DNA of 53,857 bases, taken from assembly GCF_002295065.1 (NCBI RefSeq), contig NZ_NSGG01000026.1, forward strand, positions 1 to 53,857, written 5' to 3'. This DNA is from Mesorhizobium sp. WSM3859. GTDB taxonomy: Bacteria; Pseudomonadota; Alphaproteobacteria; Rhizobiales; Rhizobiaceae. The notes under the pieces are model-generated. The model worked only from the letters and a program-made list of their open reading frames with translations, was not told the DNA's origin and did not search any database. Shown piece by piece: positions 34,885 through 44,249 of this stretch; position 1 is the first letter of the stretch; each line of letters begins with the position of its first letter. The position numbers were made by a program, and so were the translations under genes.

Positions 34885-35814
34885 TTAAGGCGCGAAAATC
34901 GACCAGTTCATCATCCGGGCGAGCTTCTCCAGCGCGATGGAGCCGAGCTTGGAGTTGCCGTTCTCGTTAAGGCCGGGCGACCACACCGCCAGCGAAGCCA
35001 CCCCGGGCACGATGCCGAGAATACCGCCGCCGACGCCGCTTTTGCCGGGAATGCCGACATGGAAGGCGAAATCGCCGGACCCGTCATAATGGCCGCAGGT
35101 CAGCATCAGCGCGCCGATGCGGCGCGCCCGCTCGGCCGACACGACCGAATGCCCGGTCGCCGGATTCCTGCCGCCATTAGCCAGAAAGCGCCCCGCCATG
35201 GCGAGCTGACGGCAGCTCATGGCAATGGCGCAATGGTGGAAATAGACACCCAGCGCCAGCTCCGGCTCATGATGGAGATTGCCAAAGGATTTCATGTAGT
35301 TGGCCAGAGCGAAGTTGCGGTAGCCGGTGGCCCGCTCGGATGCCGCCACTTCGCGGTCGATGATGATCGTCTCGTCATCGGCGAGGAACTGGATGAAGCG
35401 CAGGATCTCTCCGATCGCCTCGCGCGGCTGATGGCCGGCGAGCAGCACGTCGGAGACGACGATGGCGCCGGCATTGATGAACGGATTGCGCGGGATGCCG
35501 TTCTCATGCTCGAGCTGGACAATCGAGTTGAACGGATTGCCGGACGGCTCGCGGCCGACGCGCTGCCAGAGCGCATCGCCGATTTTGCCCAGCGCCAGCG
35601 TGAGGGTGAAGACCTTCGAGACGCTCTGGATGGAAAAGGGCTGATCGGCATCGCCGGCAAGGATGACGCGGCCATCATTGGTCACGGCGGCGATGCCGAA
35701 TCTCTTCGGATCGACCTTGCCCAGCTGCGGGATGTAGGTCGCCACCCTGCCGCGACCGGTGCGCTCAGCCATTTCGGCGGCGACTTCCGCCAATGCTTGC
35801 TCGAGTTCCGGCAT
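34885..35814 (-). CDS. glsA: Glutaminase
   Basis: A 309-residue enzyme of the serine-dependent beta-lactamase-like glutaminase family, converting glutamine to glutamate and ammonia. The active-site FSIQSVSKVFTLTLAL holds the nucleophilic serine and lysine (SxxK). VQLEHENGIPRNPFINAGAI binds substrate, and GIPGKSGVGGGILGIVPG is the conserved C-terminal block. Length is normal. Its start is only five bases after the stop of the upstream aminotransferase gene on the same strand, so the two are translated together; a link through glutamate-requiring transamination is an inference. Confidence 0.93.
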   Translation of the reverse strand: MPELEQALAEVAAEMAERTGRGRVATYIPQLGKVDPKRFGIAAVTNDGRVILAGDADQPFSIQSVSKVFTLTLALGKIGDALWQRVGREPSGNPFNSIVQLEHENGIPRNPFINAGAIVVSDVLLAGHQPREAIGEILRFIQFLADDETIIIDREVAASERATGYRNFALANYMKSFGNLHHEPELALGVYFHHCAIAMSCRQLAMAGRFLANGGRNPATGHSVVSAERARRIGALMLTCGHYDGSGDFAFHVGIPGKSGVGGGILGIVPGVASLAVWSPGLNENGNSKLGSIALEKLARMMNWSIFAP

Positions 35815-35819
35815 GGCTT

Positions 35820-36968
35820 CTATTTCAGCCAGCGTTCGATGCGGGCCAGCGCCTCGACCATGTCGTCATGGCTGCCGGCATAGGAAAAGCGCATGGTACG
35901 ATGCCCCTGCTGCGGATCGAAATCGCGGCCCGGCGTCGCCGCGACATGCGCCTCGGCCAGCATCTTGCGGGCGAAGGCCATGCTGTCATTGGTGTGGCGG
36001 GTGACATCGCAGAAGGCGTAGAAGGCGCCGTCCATGGGCGCGGCCAGCGCGAAACCGAGCTCCGGCAGGCGTTTCATCAGAAGGTCGCGATTCCAGGCAT
36101 AGCGCGCCTTAACTCTCTCCAGTTCCTCCGTCGCCTTGAAGGCCTCGATCGCGGCGATCTGCGACAATTCCGGAGGTGAGATATAGAGGCTTTGGGCGAT
36201 GCGCTCGACCGGCCGCACCAGTTCCTCGGGCAGCACCATCCAGCCGATGCGCCAGCCGGTCATGCAATAGTATTTCGAGAAGGAGTTGATCACAGTCACG
36301 CCGGCGCCATGCGCCAGCGCGGTCACATCGGGCGCCGCATAGGCCAGCCGATGGTAGATTTCGTCGGAGATGACGGCGATGCCGAGTTCCTCGGCCGTCT
36401 TCACCAGGGCTGCAAGTTCGTCCGCCGGGATCACCGCACCCGTCGGATTGGCGGGGCTGGCGAACAGCACGCCTTTCAACGGCTTCTCGCGATGCGCGGC
36501 CTTCAGGTGCTCGGCATGCAGATAGGCATCGACGCCGAGCTCGATTTCGACGATTTCGATGCCGAGCGCCGACATGATATTGCGGTAGGCAGGATAGCCG
36601 GGCGCGGCGATGGCGACGCGGTCGCCGGGATCGAACATGGCCAGGAAAGCGAGATTGAAGGCGGCCGACGAGCCGGTCGTGACGGCAATGCGCGACGGCG
36701 CGACGTCGATCCCGTAATGCTCGCCATAGTGCTCGGCGATCGCCTTGCGCAGCTCGGCCAGGCCCAAGGCATCGGTGTAGCCAATGCGGCCGTGCCTGAG
36801 GGCCGCGGCCGCCGCCTCGCGGACTCCGGCCGGCGCGGGATCCGATGGCTGGCCGACGGCCATCGACACCATGGACACGCCGGTGGCCTTCAGCCGGTTG
36901 GCTTCGGCCAGGATGTCCATAGCGTGGAAGGGCTCGACTTCCCCCCGGCGCGAAAGCGAAACGACCAT
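35820..36968 (-). CDS. PLP-dependent class I/II aminotransferase
   Basis: A 382-residue fold-type I aminotransferase. The Schiff-base lysine is Lys232 in VINSFSKYYCMTGWRIGWMV, with the cofactor aspartate in SDEIYHRLAY and the substrate-binding arginine in the C-terminal MRFSYAG. The N-terminal part has SMAVGQPSDPAP and GYTDALGLAELRKAIAEHYG. The substrate amino acid is not determined from sequence. The start MVVSLSRRGEVE is preferred because GAGGTCAA precedes it; a longer frame reaching 37061 adds non-conserved residues. It is upstream of and nearly fused to glsA in one operon. Confidence 0.9.
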   Translation of the reverse strand: MVVSLSRRGEVEPFHAMDILAEANRLKATGVSMVSMAVGQPSDPAPAGVREAAAAALRHGRIGYTDALGLAELRKAIAEHYGEHYGIDVAPSRIAVTTGSSAAFNLAFLAMFDPGDRVAIAAPGYPAYRNIMSALGIEIVEIELGVDAYLHAEHLKAAHREKPLKGVLFASPANPTGAVIPADELAALVKTAEELGIAVISDEIYHRLAYAAPDVTALAHGAGVTVINSFSKYYCMTGWRIGWMVLPEELVRPVERIAQSLYISPPELSQIAAIEAFKATEELERVKARYAWNRDLLMKRLPELGFALAAPMDGAFYAFCDVTRHTNDSMAFARKMLAEAHVAATPGRDFDPQQGHRTMRFSYAGSHDDMVEALARIERWLK

Positions 36969-37151
36969 TTGACCTCTTTCAACTGCCCTGTTTCGGTGAA
37001 TTCCGCACGCAGCAGCGCAGACTTGCCTTGAACTGCCCTGGTTAAAGGAGCAGCGCCGCACAAATGCCCGATTGATGTGGGGATCACAAGCGCGCAGGAA
37101 GTTGCCGGCGCCGACTTTTCATCTTTCGCCCGCTCGTCTACCAGTGGACCT

Positions 37152-38564
37152 ATGTTGAGCCGACTCCGACCATCGATTGGCAGATCGACCTCCCTCAGCC
37201 GAACCGCGCGCGGCTTCGCGACGCTTGTGCTTGCCGCCGCCGTCGCCGTGTCGAGCTCGGTCAGCGCCTTCGCGCAAGGCGTGCCGGTGGTGCGCGACGC
37301 CGAGATCGAGGCGCTGGTGCGCGATTATGCGCGGCCGATCTTCAAGGCCGCGGGGCTTGCCAATGACGGCATCGACATCGTTTTGGTCAATGATCCGAGT
37401 TTCAACGCTTTCGTCACCGGGCGGCGCCTGTTCATCAATACCGGCGCGCTGGTGACTGCCGAAACGCCGAACGAGATCATCGGCGTCATCGCGCACGAAG
37501 CCGGCCATATAGCGGGCGGGCATCAGCAGAAATTGCGCGATCAGCTCGACCGCGCCAAAACCATGGCGATCATCGCCACGCTGCTCGGCGCCGGGGCCAT
37601 AGTTGCCGGCGCCACCACCAGCAGCAAGGGCCTGGCGGGCGCCGGCATGGGCGTCGCCGCCGGGGGCGGCGAGATGGCGCAGCGGTCGATCCTCGCCTAT
37701 CAGCGTACCGAAGAGATCACCGCCGACCGTTCGGCGATCACCTATCTCAACGCCACCGGCCAGTCCGGCATGGGCATGTTGAAGACCTTCGGCCGCTTCC
37801 AGAGCGCGCTGTCGCTGGCCGGCACCCAGGTCGACCCTTACCGGATCAGCCATCCGATGCCGCAGGAGCGCATCGCCAACCTTGAAGTGCTCGTCAAGCA
37901 GAGCCCCTTCGTCAATGTTGTCGACCCGCCGGCGCTGCAGCAGCGGCACGACATGATGCGCATCAAGATCGCCGCTTACATGCAGGGCCAGGCGGCCGTC
38001 GCGCGGCTGATGCGCAAGAATCCGACCAGCCTCGCCTCGCGCTATGGCGACGCGCAGCAGACCTATCTCTACGGCAATCCGGGCGCCGCGCTGACCAAGA
38101 CGGCAGCGCTGATCAAGGAACAGCCGAAGAACCCCTATTTCCAGGAACTGCGCGGCGATATCCTGATGAAGGCCAACAAGCCGAAGGACGCGGCGGACGC
38201 CTACGCCAAGGCGGTGAGCCTCGATCCCGTGCACTCCGGACTGCTGCTGGTCTCGCTCGGCCAGGCGCAGATGGCGGTGGGCACGCCCGATTCGCTGAAA
38301 AAGGCCGTGGTCCAGCTCAACAACGGCGTCGGGCGGGACAAGGAGAATGCCGACGCCTATCGCTTCCTGGCGCAGGCCTATGGAGAACAGGGCGACATTC
38401 CGGCCGCCGATCTCGCCACCGCAGAGGGCCATTACTATGCCGGCGACTACAAGAATGCGAAGATCTTCGCCATGCGCGCTCAACAGAAATTGAAGCGCGG
38501 CGAACCCCGCTGGGTGCGCGCTCAGGATATTATAAACTACACACCGTCTAATAAACTCAAATGA
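37152..38564 (+). CDS. M48-family metalloprotease with TPR tail (BepA-like)
   Basis: A 470-residue exported zinc protease. The signal peptide has the core LVLAAAVAVSSSVSAFAQG. The M48 catalytic motif HEAGH lies at residues 115-119 (IGVIAHEAGHIAGGH), with the third metal ligand in RTEEITADRSAITYL. Residues about 290-440 carry TPR-like helical repeats (AAALTKTAALIKEQPKNPYF and on). BepA in E. coli works on outer-membrane protein assembly in the periplasm. The start is placed at ATG 37152 in front of the signal peptide. It heads the run leading to the DsbA-like protein, aroQ and accBC. Confidence 0.9.
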   Translation: MLSRLRPSIGRSTSLSRTARGFATLVLAAAVAVSSSVSAFAQGVPVVRDAEIEALVRDYARPIFKAAGLANDGIDIVLVNDPSFNAFVTGRRLFINTGALVTAETPNEIIGVIAHEAGHIAGGHQQKLRDQLDRAKTMAIIATLLGAGAIVAGATTSSKGLAGAGMGVAAGGGEMAQRSILAYQRTEEITADRSAITYLNATGQSGMGMLKTFGRFQSALSLAGTQVDPYRISHPMPQERIANLEVLVKQSPFVNVVDPPALQQRHDMMRIKIAAYMQGQAAVARLMRKNPTSLASRYGDAQQTYLYGNPGAALTKTAALIKEQPKNPYFQELRGDILMKANKPKDAADAYAKAVSLDPVHSGLLLVSLGQAQMAVGTPDSLKKAVVQLNNGVGRDKENADAYRFLAQAYGEQGDIPAADLATAEGHYYAGDYKNAKIFAMRAQQKLKRGEPRWVRAQDIINYTPSNKLK

Positions 38565-38622
38565 ACCTCCCGGACGTCAGCGACGACGAAGGCGGACCAG
38601 AACAGGCAAAAGGACGACGATT

Positions 38623-39450
38623 ATGAACAAGGCAATCCTGCTTGGCAGTGCCGGCGGTCTGGCGGTGGCGCTCGGCATGCTGGCCTTCGGTTTCGTGGCG
38701 GGAAATCCGCAAGCCGCGAAGGCCGACACCGTGCAGGTGGCTCAGGTAACGTCTTCCACCGACACCAAGGCGGCCGGCGACACCAAGATCGACCGCAAGG
38801 AGGTCGAGGGCATCATCCGCGATTATCTCTTGAAGAACCCGGAAGTGCTGCTCGAGGTGCAGGACGCGCTCGAGGCCAAGCAGAAGGAAGAGCAGCGGCT
38901 CGCCGCGCTCGGCGTCATCAAGAATTCCAAGGACGAGATCTTCAACTCGACCTTCGACGGCGTCGTCGGCAACCCGAAGGGCAAGGTCACGATCGTCGAG
39001 TTCTACGACTACAATTGCGGTTTCTGCAAACGCGCCATCGAGGACATGCAGGCTCTGACCAAGGCCGACCCTGACCTGCGCTTCGTGCTCAAGGAGTTCC
39101 CGATCCTCAGCCCGGATTCGCAGAAGGCCAGCGTCGTCTCCATGGCGTTCCACCTGATGCATCCGGAGAAATACGGCGAGTTCCATACCGCGCTGCTCGG
39201 CGGTCAGGGCCGCGCCACCGAATCCACCGCCATCAAGGTGGCGCTTTCGCTCGGCGCCGACGAGGCGGCGCTGCGCCAGAAGATGAAGGATCCGCGCATC
39301 GCCGAAACGCTGTCGCGCACCTACGATCTTGCAACGAAACTGTCGATCACCGGCACGCCGTCCTATGTGGTCGGCAACGAGGTGATCTTCGGAGCGCTCG
39401 GCCAGCAGGTTCTGACGGAAAAGATCGAAGAGGCCAAGAGCGCGCTGTAA
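38623..39450 (+). CDS. DsbA-family thiol-disulfide oxidoreductase
   Basis: A 275-residue exported protein. After a membrane anchor or signal peptide (about residues 6-27) and a helical linker, the thioredoxin fold carries the redox pair Cys132-Gly-Phe-Cys135 (EFYDYNCGFCKRAI) and the cis-proline loop TGTPSYVVGNE. The linker region IIRDYLLKNPEVLLEVQDAL is typical of the ScsC/BdbD-like group. It makes or repairs disulfides in the periplasm. ATG 38623 is preceded by AAGGACGACGATT. The following gap of 130 bases contains no gene. Confidence 0.92.
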   Translation: MNKAILLGSAGGLAVALGMLAFGFVAGNPQAAKADTVQVAQVTSSTDTKAAGDTKIDRKEVEGIIRDYLLKNPEVLLEVQDALEAKQKEEQRLAALGVIKNSKDEIFNSTFDGVVGNPKGKVTIVEFYDYNCGFCKRAIEDMQALTKADPDLRFVLKEFPILSPDSQKASVVSMAFHLMHPEKYGEFHTALLGGQGRATESTAIKVALSLGADEAALRQKMKDPRIAETLSRTYDLATKLSITGTPSYVVGNEVIFGALGQQVLTEKIEEAKSAL

Positions 39451-39582
39451 GCGCTTGTGGATGCAAAAGCCGGCCGCTGTGGACAGCGTAAGAACGCACT
39501 TGCGCTCTTTTCGCGGGCGGCTATGCCCATTATAGAGGCCCAGTGCGCCGGCTTGGGCTCGGCGTGAAACAAGGTCGGCATA

Positions 39583-40017
39583 TTGAAAACGATTTTCGTC
39601 CTCAATGGTCCCAATCTCAATGCGCTCGGCAAACGCGAGCCGGGGATCTATGGCGGCAAGACGCTTGCGGCCATCGAAGAGGACTGCAAGGCGGCGGGCG
39701 CCGCGCTCGGCCTTGAGATCGATTTTCGCCAGTCCAATCATGAGGGCGATCTGGTCGACTGGATCCAGGAAGCCGGCGACAAGGCTGCAGGCATAGTCAT
39801 CAATCCCGGCGCCTACAGCCACACCTCGATCGCCATCCATGACGCCATCCGCTCTGTTGCGCCGCTGCCCGTCGCGGAAGTCCATCTTTCCAACATCCAC
39901 GCGCGGGAGCCCTTCCGCCACGTCTCCATGGTCGCGCCGGTCGCTGTCGGTATGATCTGCGGGTTCGGGCCGCTCGGCTACACGCTCGCGCTGCAGGCAC
40001 TGGCGGCACGCCTGTGA
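39583..40017 (+). CDS. aroQ: 3-dehydroquinate dehydratase, type II
   Basis: A 144-residue dodecameric enzyme of the shikimate pathway, converting 3-dehydroquinate to 3-dehydroshikimate. The hallmark motif is NGPNLNALGKREPGIYGG, with the catalytic tyrosine in IYGG, then the substrate loop NPGAYSHTSIAIHDAI and EVHLSNIHAREPFRHVS with the catalytic histidine. The start is TTG at 39583; no ATG is available before the first strand. The stop codon overlaps a potential GTG start of accB (GTGA), and the ATG of accB is 26 bases downstream, so the genes are closely coupled. Confidence 0.93.
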   Translation: MKTIFVLNGPNLNALGKREPGIYGGKTLAAIEEDCKAAGAALGLEIDFRQSNHEGDLVDWIQEAGDKAAGIVINPGAYSHTSIAIHDAIRSVAPLPVAEVHLSNIHAREPFRHVSMVAPVAVGMICGFGPLGYTLALQALAARL

Positions 40018-40043
40018 CCGGCCCCCAAACAGAAGGCTCGAAA

Positions 40044-40511
40044 ATGTCGATAAAAAAGACCGGTGTTGACCAGCAGTTGATCCGCGATCTGGCGGGCATC
40101 CTGAACGACACCAATCTGACCGAGATCGAGGTCGAGCTCGGCGACCTCAAGGTGCGCGTGTCGCGCCAGTCGCAGGCTGTCCATGCGGTTGCCGCGCCCC
40201 TGCCCGCGATCGCCGCTCCCGTCGCCGCCGCGGCTCAGCCGGCCGCGGCCGCCGCCGCGGCGCCTGCCGATCCGTCCAAGAACGCCGTGCCATCGCCGAT
40301 GGTCGGCACTGTCTATCTGGCGCCCTCGCCCGACGCCAAGCCGTTCGTCGAGATCGGCCAGAAGGTGAAGGAAGGCCAGACGTTGCTCATCATCGAGGCG
40401 ATGAAGACGATGAACCAGATCCCTTCGCCGCGCGCCGGCACGGTGACGGCGATCCTCATCGAGGATGCCCAGCCGGTCGAGTACGGAATGCCGCTGGTGG
40501 TCCTCGAGTAG
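40044..40511 (+). CDS. accB: Biotin carboxyl carrier protein of acetyl-CoA carboxylase
   Basis: A 155-residue carrier that holds biotin for acetyl-CoA carboxylase, the first step of fatty acid synthesis. The biotinyl-lysine is Lys121 in IIEAMKTMNQIPSP. The N-terminal dimer-forming part (residues 1-45) is followed by an Ala/Pro hinge (VAAPLPAIAAPVAAAAQPAA) and the swinging biotinyl domain. GTG at 40014 would add 10 residues, but ATG 40044 gives the typical start MSIKKTGVDQQ. It is 13 bases upstream of accC. Confidence 0.94.
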   Translation: MSIKKTGVDQQLIRDLAGILNDTNLTEIEVELGDLKVRVSRQSQAVHAVAAPLPAIAAPVAAAAQPAAAAAAAPADPSKNAVPSPMVGTVYLAPSPDAKPFVEIGQKVKEGQTLLIIEAMKTMNQIPSPRAGTVTAILIEDAQPVEYGMPLVVLE

Positions 40512-40524
40512 GAACAGCCAAGAG

Positions 40525-41868
40525 ATGTTCCAGAAGATCCTCATCGCCAATCGCGGCGAAATCGCGCTCCGGGTGCTGCGCGCCTGCAAGGAGCTCGGCA
40601 TTCAGACGGTGGTGGTCCACTCGACCGCGGATTCCGACGCCATGCATGTGCGGCTCGCCGACGAGAGCGTGTGCATCGGCCCGCCGCCGTCGCGCGAAAG
40701 CTACCTCAACATCCACCAGATCGTCGCCGCCTGCGAGATCACCGGCGCCGATGCCGTGCATCCGGGCTATGGCTTCCTGTCGGAGAACGCCAAGTTCGCC
40801 GACATCCTCGCCGCGCACAACATCACCTTCATCGGCCCGTCGGGCGACCATATCCGCATCATGGGCGACAAGATCGAGGCCAAGCGCACGGCAAAGCGTC
40901 TCGGTATTCCTGTCGTGCCCGGCTCCGACGGCGCGATCACCGACGACAAGGAAGCCAAGCGTGTTGCGGCCGAGATCGGCTATCCGGTGATCATCAAAGC
41001 CTCCGCCGGCGGCGGCGGCCGCGGCATGAAGGTGGCTCACACCGAAGCAGATCTCGAAGTCGCGTTGCAGACGGCAAAGTCGGAAGCGGGCGCGGCCTTC
41101 GGCGACGACGCCGTCTATATCGAGAAATATCTGGAGAAGCCGCGCCATATCGAGGTGCAGGTGTTCGGCGACGGCGCCGGCCGAGGCGTGCATTTCGGCG
41201 AACGCGACTGCTCGCTGCAGCGTCGTCACCAGAAAGTCTGGGAAGAAGCCAACTCCCCCGCGCTCAACACCGAAGAGCGCTCGCGCATCGGCGGCATCTG
41301 CGCCAAGGCCATCGCCGATCTCGGCTATTCGGGCGCAGGCACGATCGAGTTCCTCTATGAGAATGGCGAGTTCTATTTCATCGAGATGAACACCCGCCTG
41401 CAGGTCGAGCATCCGGTCACGGAAGCGATCACCGGCATCGACCTCGTGCATGAGCAGATCCGTGTCGCATCGGGCGGCGGGCTGTCGGTCAGGCAGGAGG
41501 ACATCAAGTTCAACGGCCATGCCATCGAGTGCCGCATCAACGCGGAGGACCCGCGCACCTTCACGCCCTCGCCCGGCACGATCACGCATTTCCATACGCC
41601 GGGCGGCCTTGGCATCCGCGTCGATTCCGGCGTCTATTCCGGCTATAAAATCCCGCCCTATTACGACAGCCTGATCGGCAAGCTGATCGTGCATGGCCGC
41701 AACCGCGTCGAATGCATGATGCGGCTGCGCCGCGCGCTCGACGAATTCGTCGTCGACGGCATCAAGACAACGCTGCCGCTGTTCCGCGACCTTGTCGGCA
41801 ATCCGGACATCGCCAATGGCGACTACGATATCCACTGGCTGGAAAAATACCTGGCCAAGGGTGAATAG
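40525..41868 (+). CDS. accC: Biotin carboxylase of acetyl-CoA carboxylase
   Basis: A 447-residue ATP-grasp enzyme that carboxylates the biotin on AccB. It starts MFQKILIANRGEIALRVLRA, the ATP-binding glycine loop is KASAGGGGRGMKVA, and EMNTRLQVEHPVTEAITGID carries metal and catalytic residues. Length matches the family at 447-450 residues. It is co-transcribed with accB, and 12 bases separate it from aat. Activity needs the carboxyltransferase subunits AccA and AccD, which are not in this window. Confidence 0.96.
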   Translation: MFQKILIANRGEIALRVLRACKELGIQTVVVHSTADSDAMHVRLADESVCIGPPPSRESYLNIHQIVAACEITGADAVHPGYGFLSENAKFADILAAHNITFIGPSGDHIRIMGDKIEAKRTAKRLGIPVVPGSDGAITDDKEAKRVAAEIGYPVIIKASAGGGGRGMKVAHTEADLEVALQTAKSEAGAAFGDDAVYIEKYLEKPRHIEVQVFGDGAGRGVHFGERDCSLQRRHQKVWEEANSPALNTEERSRIGGICAKAIADLGYSGAGTIEFLYENGEFYFIEMNTRLQVEHPVTEAITGIDLVHEQIRVASGGGLSVRQEDIKFNGHAIECRINAEDPRTFTPSPGTITHFHTPGGLGIRVDSGVYSGYKIPPYYDSLIGKLIVHGRNRVECMMRLRRALDEFVVDGIKTTLPLFRDLVGNPDIANGDYDIHWLEKYLAKGE

Positions 41869-41880
41869 CACGGGGATGCG

Positions 41881-42498
41881 ATGACCCGCCCCTACGCGCC
41901 AGGCTATCGCATCCCGACCGACCTGCTGCTCAGGGCTTACGCCTCGGGCGTCTTCCCGATGGCCGAGAGCGCCAACGACCCGGAAGTGTTCTGGGTGCGG
42001 CCGGAAACGCGCGGCATCATTCCGCTGAACGGGTTCCATATACCGCGCAGCCTCAAAAAGACGATCCGCAAGCATCCGTTCGAGATTCGCTACGATTTCG
42101 ATTTCGAGGCGACGATCGACGGCTGCGCCGAGAAGCGCGAAGAGCGCCGCTCGACGTGGATCAATGCGCCGATCCGCGAAGCCTATGTCGAACTCTATCG
42201 CCTCGGCCACTGCCATTCGGTCGAAGCCTGGCGCGAGGACCGCCTGGTCGGCGGCCTTTACGGTGTCTCGCTCGGGCGCGTGTTCTTCGGCGAGAGCATG
42301 TTCGCCAGGGAGACCGACGCCTCGAAGACCTGCCTCTATTATCTCGTCGAGCGACTGAAGGCGCGCGGCTTCGCGCTGCTCGACACGCAGTTCACGACCG
42401 AGCATCTGAAGCGCTTCGGCGCCATCGACGTGCCGCGCGGACAGTATGAGAAGCTGCTGGCCGAAGCGCTGAAGGGCGAGGCCGTCTTCTATCCTTGA
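41881..42498 (+). CDS. aat: Leucyl/phenylalanyl-tRNA-protein transferase
   Basis: A 205-residue enzyme that adds Leu or Phe to the N-terminus of proteins starting with Arg or Lys, marking them for ClpAPS degradation. The conserved blocks are YASGVFPMAESANDPEVFWV, PETRGIIPLNGFHIPRSLKK and VSLGRVFFGESMFARETDAS, then LDTQFTTEHLKRFGAID, all diagnostic. Length is slightly short, as usual in alphaproteobacteria. It follows accC by 12 bases and ends the operon; it is next to the convergent NTF2-like gene, two bases apart. Confidence 0.95.
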   Translation: MTRPYAPGYRIPTDLLLRAYASGVFPMAESANDPEVFWVRPETRGIIPLNGFHIPRSLKKTIRKHPFEIRYDFDFEATIDGCAEKREERRSTWINAPIREAYVELYRLGHCHSVEAWREDRLVGGLYGVSLGRVFFGESMFARETDASKTCLYYLVERLKARGFALLDTQFTTEHLKRFGAIDVPRGQYEKLLAEALKGEAVFYP

Positions 42499-42500
42499 GG

Positions 42501-42884
42501 TCAGCCCTGCGAAGTATCCAGCGGCGTCTGCGCGTGAAACATCATCTTCCAGCCGTCGGCGCGGTGAACATAGCCGGTGCTGACCAGCGCGGCATGGGAT
42601 TCGCCGTTCTCACGCGTCGCGCGCGCTTCGTAAGTCAGCATGACGATATCGCTGCCCGGCTCCACCATGCCCTTCACCTTGATGTCGAGGTCGCGCCAAC
42701 GCTTGGGTTTGCTGGCCGTTGCAGCCAATTCGGCATTCGTCATGGCCTTGGCCATTCCCGGGAACGCCACCAGGCACTCCACATCGGCATTGGCTTCATA
42801 ATAGGCGGAATCGCCGGTCCAGAAACCCCTCTCGATGTCGAGAAGCTCCTGCTTGTTGGCCATGAACGGCTTCGTGGGGGTCAT
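42501..42884 (-). CDS. SnoaL/NTF2-like domain protein
   Basis: A 127-residue protein with the cone-shaped NTF2-like fold (DUF4440/SnoaL type). The N-terminal helix ELLDIERGFWTGDSAYYEAN and strands ending HAALVSTGYVHRADGWKMMF match that pattern. The catalytic role, if any, is unknown. A strong GGAGGA ribosome binding site nine bases upstream fixes the start at MTPTKPFM. Its end is two bases from the end of aat on the other strand. Confidence 0.8.
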   Translation of the reverse strand: MTPTKPFMANKQELLDIERGFWTGDSAYYEANADVECLVAFPGMAKAMTNAELAATASKPKRWRDLDIKVKGMVEPGSDIVMLTYEARATRENGESHAALVSTGYVHRADGWKMMFHAQTPLDTSQG

Positions 42885-42943
42885 CGCGGAATCCTCCTCG
42901 CCTTGCCGAATTGGAACGGCTCAAAGGCAGGCAGGTTCCGAGA

Positions 42944-43516
42944 TCAGTTCGCGTTGGTCGCGTCGTCCGGCTCCGGCGTCGCATCAGCCGGTTCTGGCGC
43001 GGCGTCGGCCGGCTCCGCCGAAGCCTTGGGTTTGGCGGCCTGGGTCTTCGACTTGCCTGTCTCGGCCTTTGCCGCGGTCGGCGGCGGCACGTCCGACTTC
43101 TGCTTGCAGCCCTTGAGCCAGACGTCATAGACGGCGTGCTCGACGGCGTTGAGACCAGGGCTTTCGGCAAACATCCAGCCGGTGAAGATCCGGCGAATCT
43201 TGCGGTCGAGCGTGATTTCGTCGACTTCCACGAAGGAATCGGTCTTCGGCTGCTCCGTATCCGGCCGCGAATAGCAGACGCGGGGCGTGACCTGCAAAGC
43301 ACCGAACTGCACGGTCTCGTCGACATAGACGTCGAAGGTGATGATGCGGCCGGTGATCTTGTCGATGCCGGCAAACTCGGCCACCGGATTGGTGATGCGG
43401 TCGGCGGCCGCGGGCGCGGGGGCCGGCGCCTGCGCGGCGGCGAAGACTGTCGTCGAGACCACCAGAACGGACGTCGCAGCGATCAGCGCCTTAGAGATAT
43501 GGCCGAAAGAACTCAT
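42944..43516 (-). CDS. DUF2155 domain secreted protein
   Basis: A 190-residue exported protein with a signal peptide at its start (AATSVLVVSTTVFAAAQA). The DUF2155 core is AEFAGIDKITGRIITFDVYV followed by VQFGALQVTPRVCYSRPDTE and RRIFTGWMFAESPGLNAVEH. The last 45 residues are a low-complexity Lys/Ala/Pro/Asp tail. The function is unknown, but in alphaproteobacteria this gene usually sits beside the NDUFA12-type subunit gene, as it does here, which suggests a link to respiratory-chain biogenesis or simply conserved order. Confidence 0.88.
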   Translation of the reverse strand: MSSFGHISKALIAATSVLVVSTTVFAAAQAPAPAPAAADRITNPVAEFAGIDKITGRIITFDVYVDETVQFGALQVTPRVCYSRPDTEQPKTDSFVEVDEITLDRKIRRIFTGWMFAESPGLNAVEHAVYDVWLKGCKQKSDVPPPTAAKAETGKSKTQAAKPKASAEPADAAPEPADATPEPDDATNAN

Positions 43517-43651
43517 GCAAAATACCGGTGGTTGTGCCCGGGTGATTCTTCAATGCCCAAGGCTAGTCATGGCTGCGCAGTCAGCAAGCAGCTAAACGCC
43601 AATTGTGGCGATAAAGGATCGAAGCAGCGCCTTGGATTGCGATCCGGAGGA

Positions 43652-44050
43652 TTACGATCCCGGCGTCCAGGCATCGTAGTCGCCGGTCACTTGCGGGCGA
43701 TGCTGGTTGGTCAGGATCGAACCTTGCGGCCGATAGGCGCCGGGCGTTCCCGTGAGGTTCGCCCGATGCGGCTTCTGCCATTCGCGCGGCTTGTAGCTCT
43801 CGCTCGAGGGAGGCGTGTCGACGCGGTGATGAATCCAGCCATGCCAACCCGGCGGGATCTTCGAGGCCTCCGAATAGTCGCGATAGATCACCCAACGGCG
43901 GGTGCGGCCTTCCGAATCGACTCCGCCCTCATAATAGACGTTGCCGACTTCGTCCTCGCCGATCTTCTTGCCGAAGCGCCAGGTGTGGAAGCGGGTGCCG
44001 AGCGTCTGGCTGTTCCACCAGGTGAAAAACTGCAGCAGGAAAGTTTTCAT
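43652..44050 (-). CDS. NDUFA12-family complex I accessory protein
   Basis: A 132-residue protein of the NDUFA12 / B17.2 family, a supernumerary subunit or assembly factor of NADH:ubiquinone oxidoreductase shared by mitochondria and alphaproteobacteria. It starts MKTFLLQFFTWWNSQTLGTR, and the conserved blocks are GRTRRWVIYRDYSEASKIPP, GWHGWIHHRVDTPPS and WQKPHRANLTGTPGAYRP. The start is the ATG at 44050; an upstream ATG would add 27 non-conserved residues. The DUF2155 gene follows on the same strand. Confidence 0.93.
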   Translation of the reverse strand: MKTFLLQFFTWWNSQTLGTRFHTWRFGKKIGEDEVGNVYYEGGVDSEGRTRRWVIYRDYSEASKIPPGWHGWIHHRVDTPPSSESYKPREWQKPHRANLTGTPGAYRPQGSILTNQHRPQVTGDYDAWTPGS

Positions 44051-44249
44051 CCAGATCCTCGCGGCGGCAGCGGCTCCTGCCTTTCCCCTGCTTATGGCGT
44101 CACGCCAACGCGAAGGCAAGGGTTTTGCCATGCCCGAATGGAAATGCTCGATGCGCTAAATCGATGCAGTTGTTCTGCCGGCGATACCGCGGCTTGCCAA
44201 GCGCTGCCCGGCTTTCTAAAGCTCGGCCTGCCCCTTCCGGACGCGCCTT

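Noticed and set aside
40456..42405. A 649-codon reverse-strand frame across accC and aat
   Set aside because: The forward strand encodes clear AccC and Aat. The reverse product is rich in Ala, Asp, Arg and His with no recognisable fold, a shadow of codon bias.
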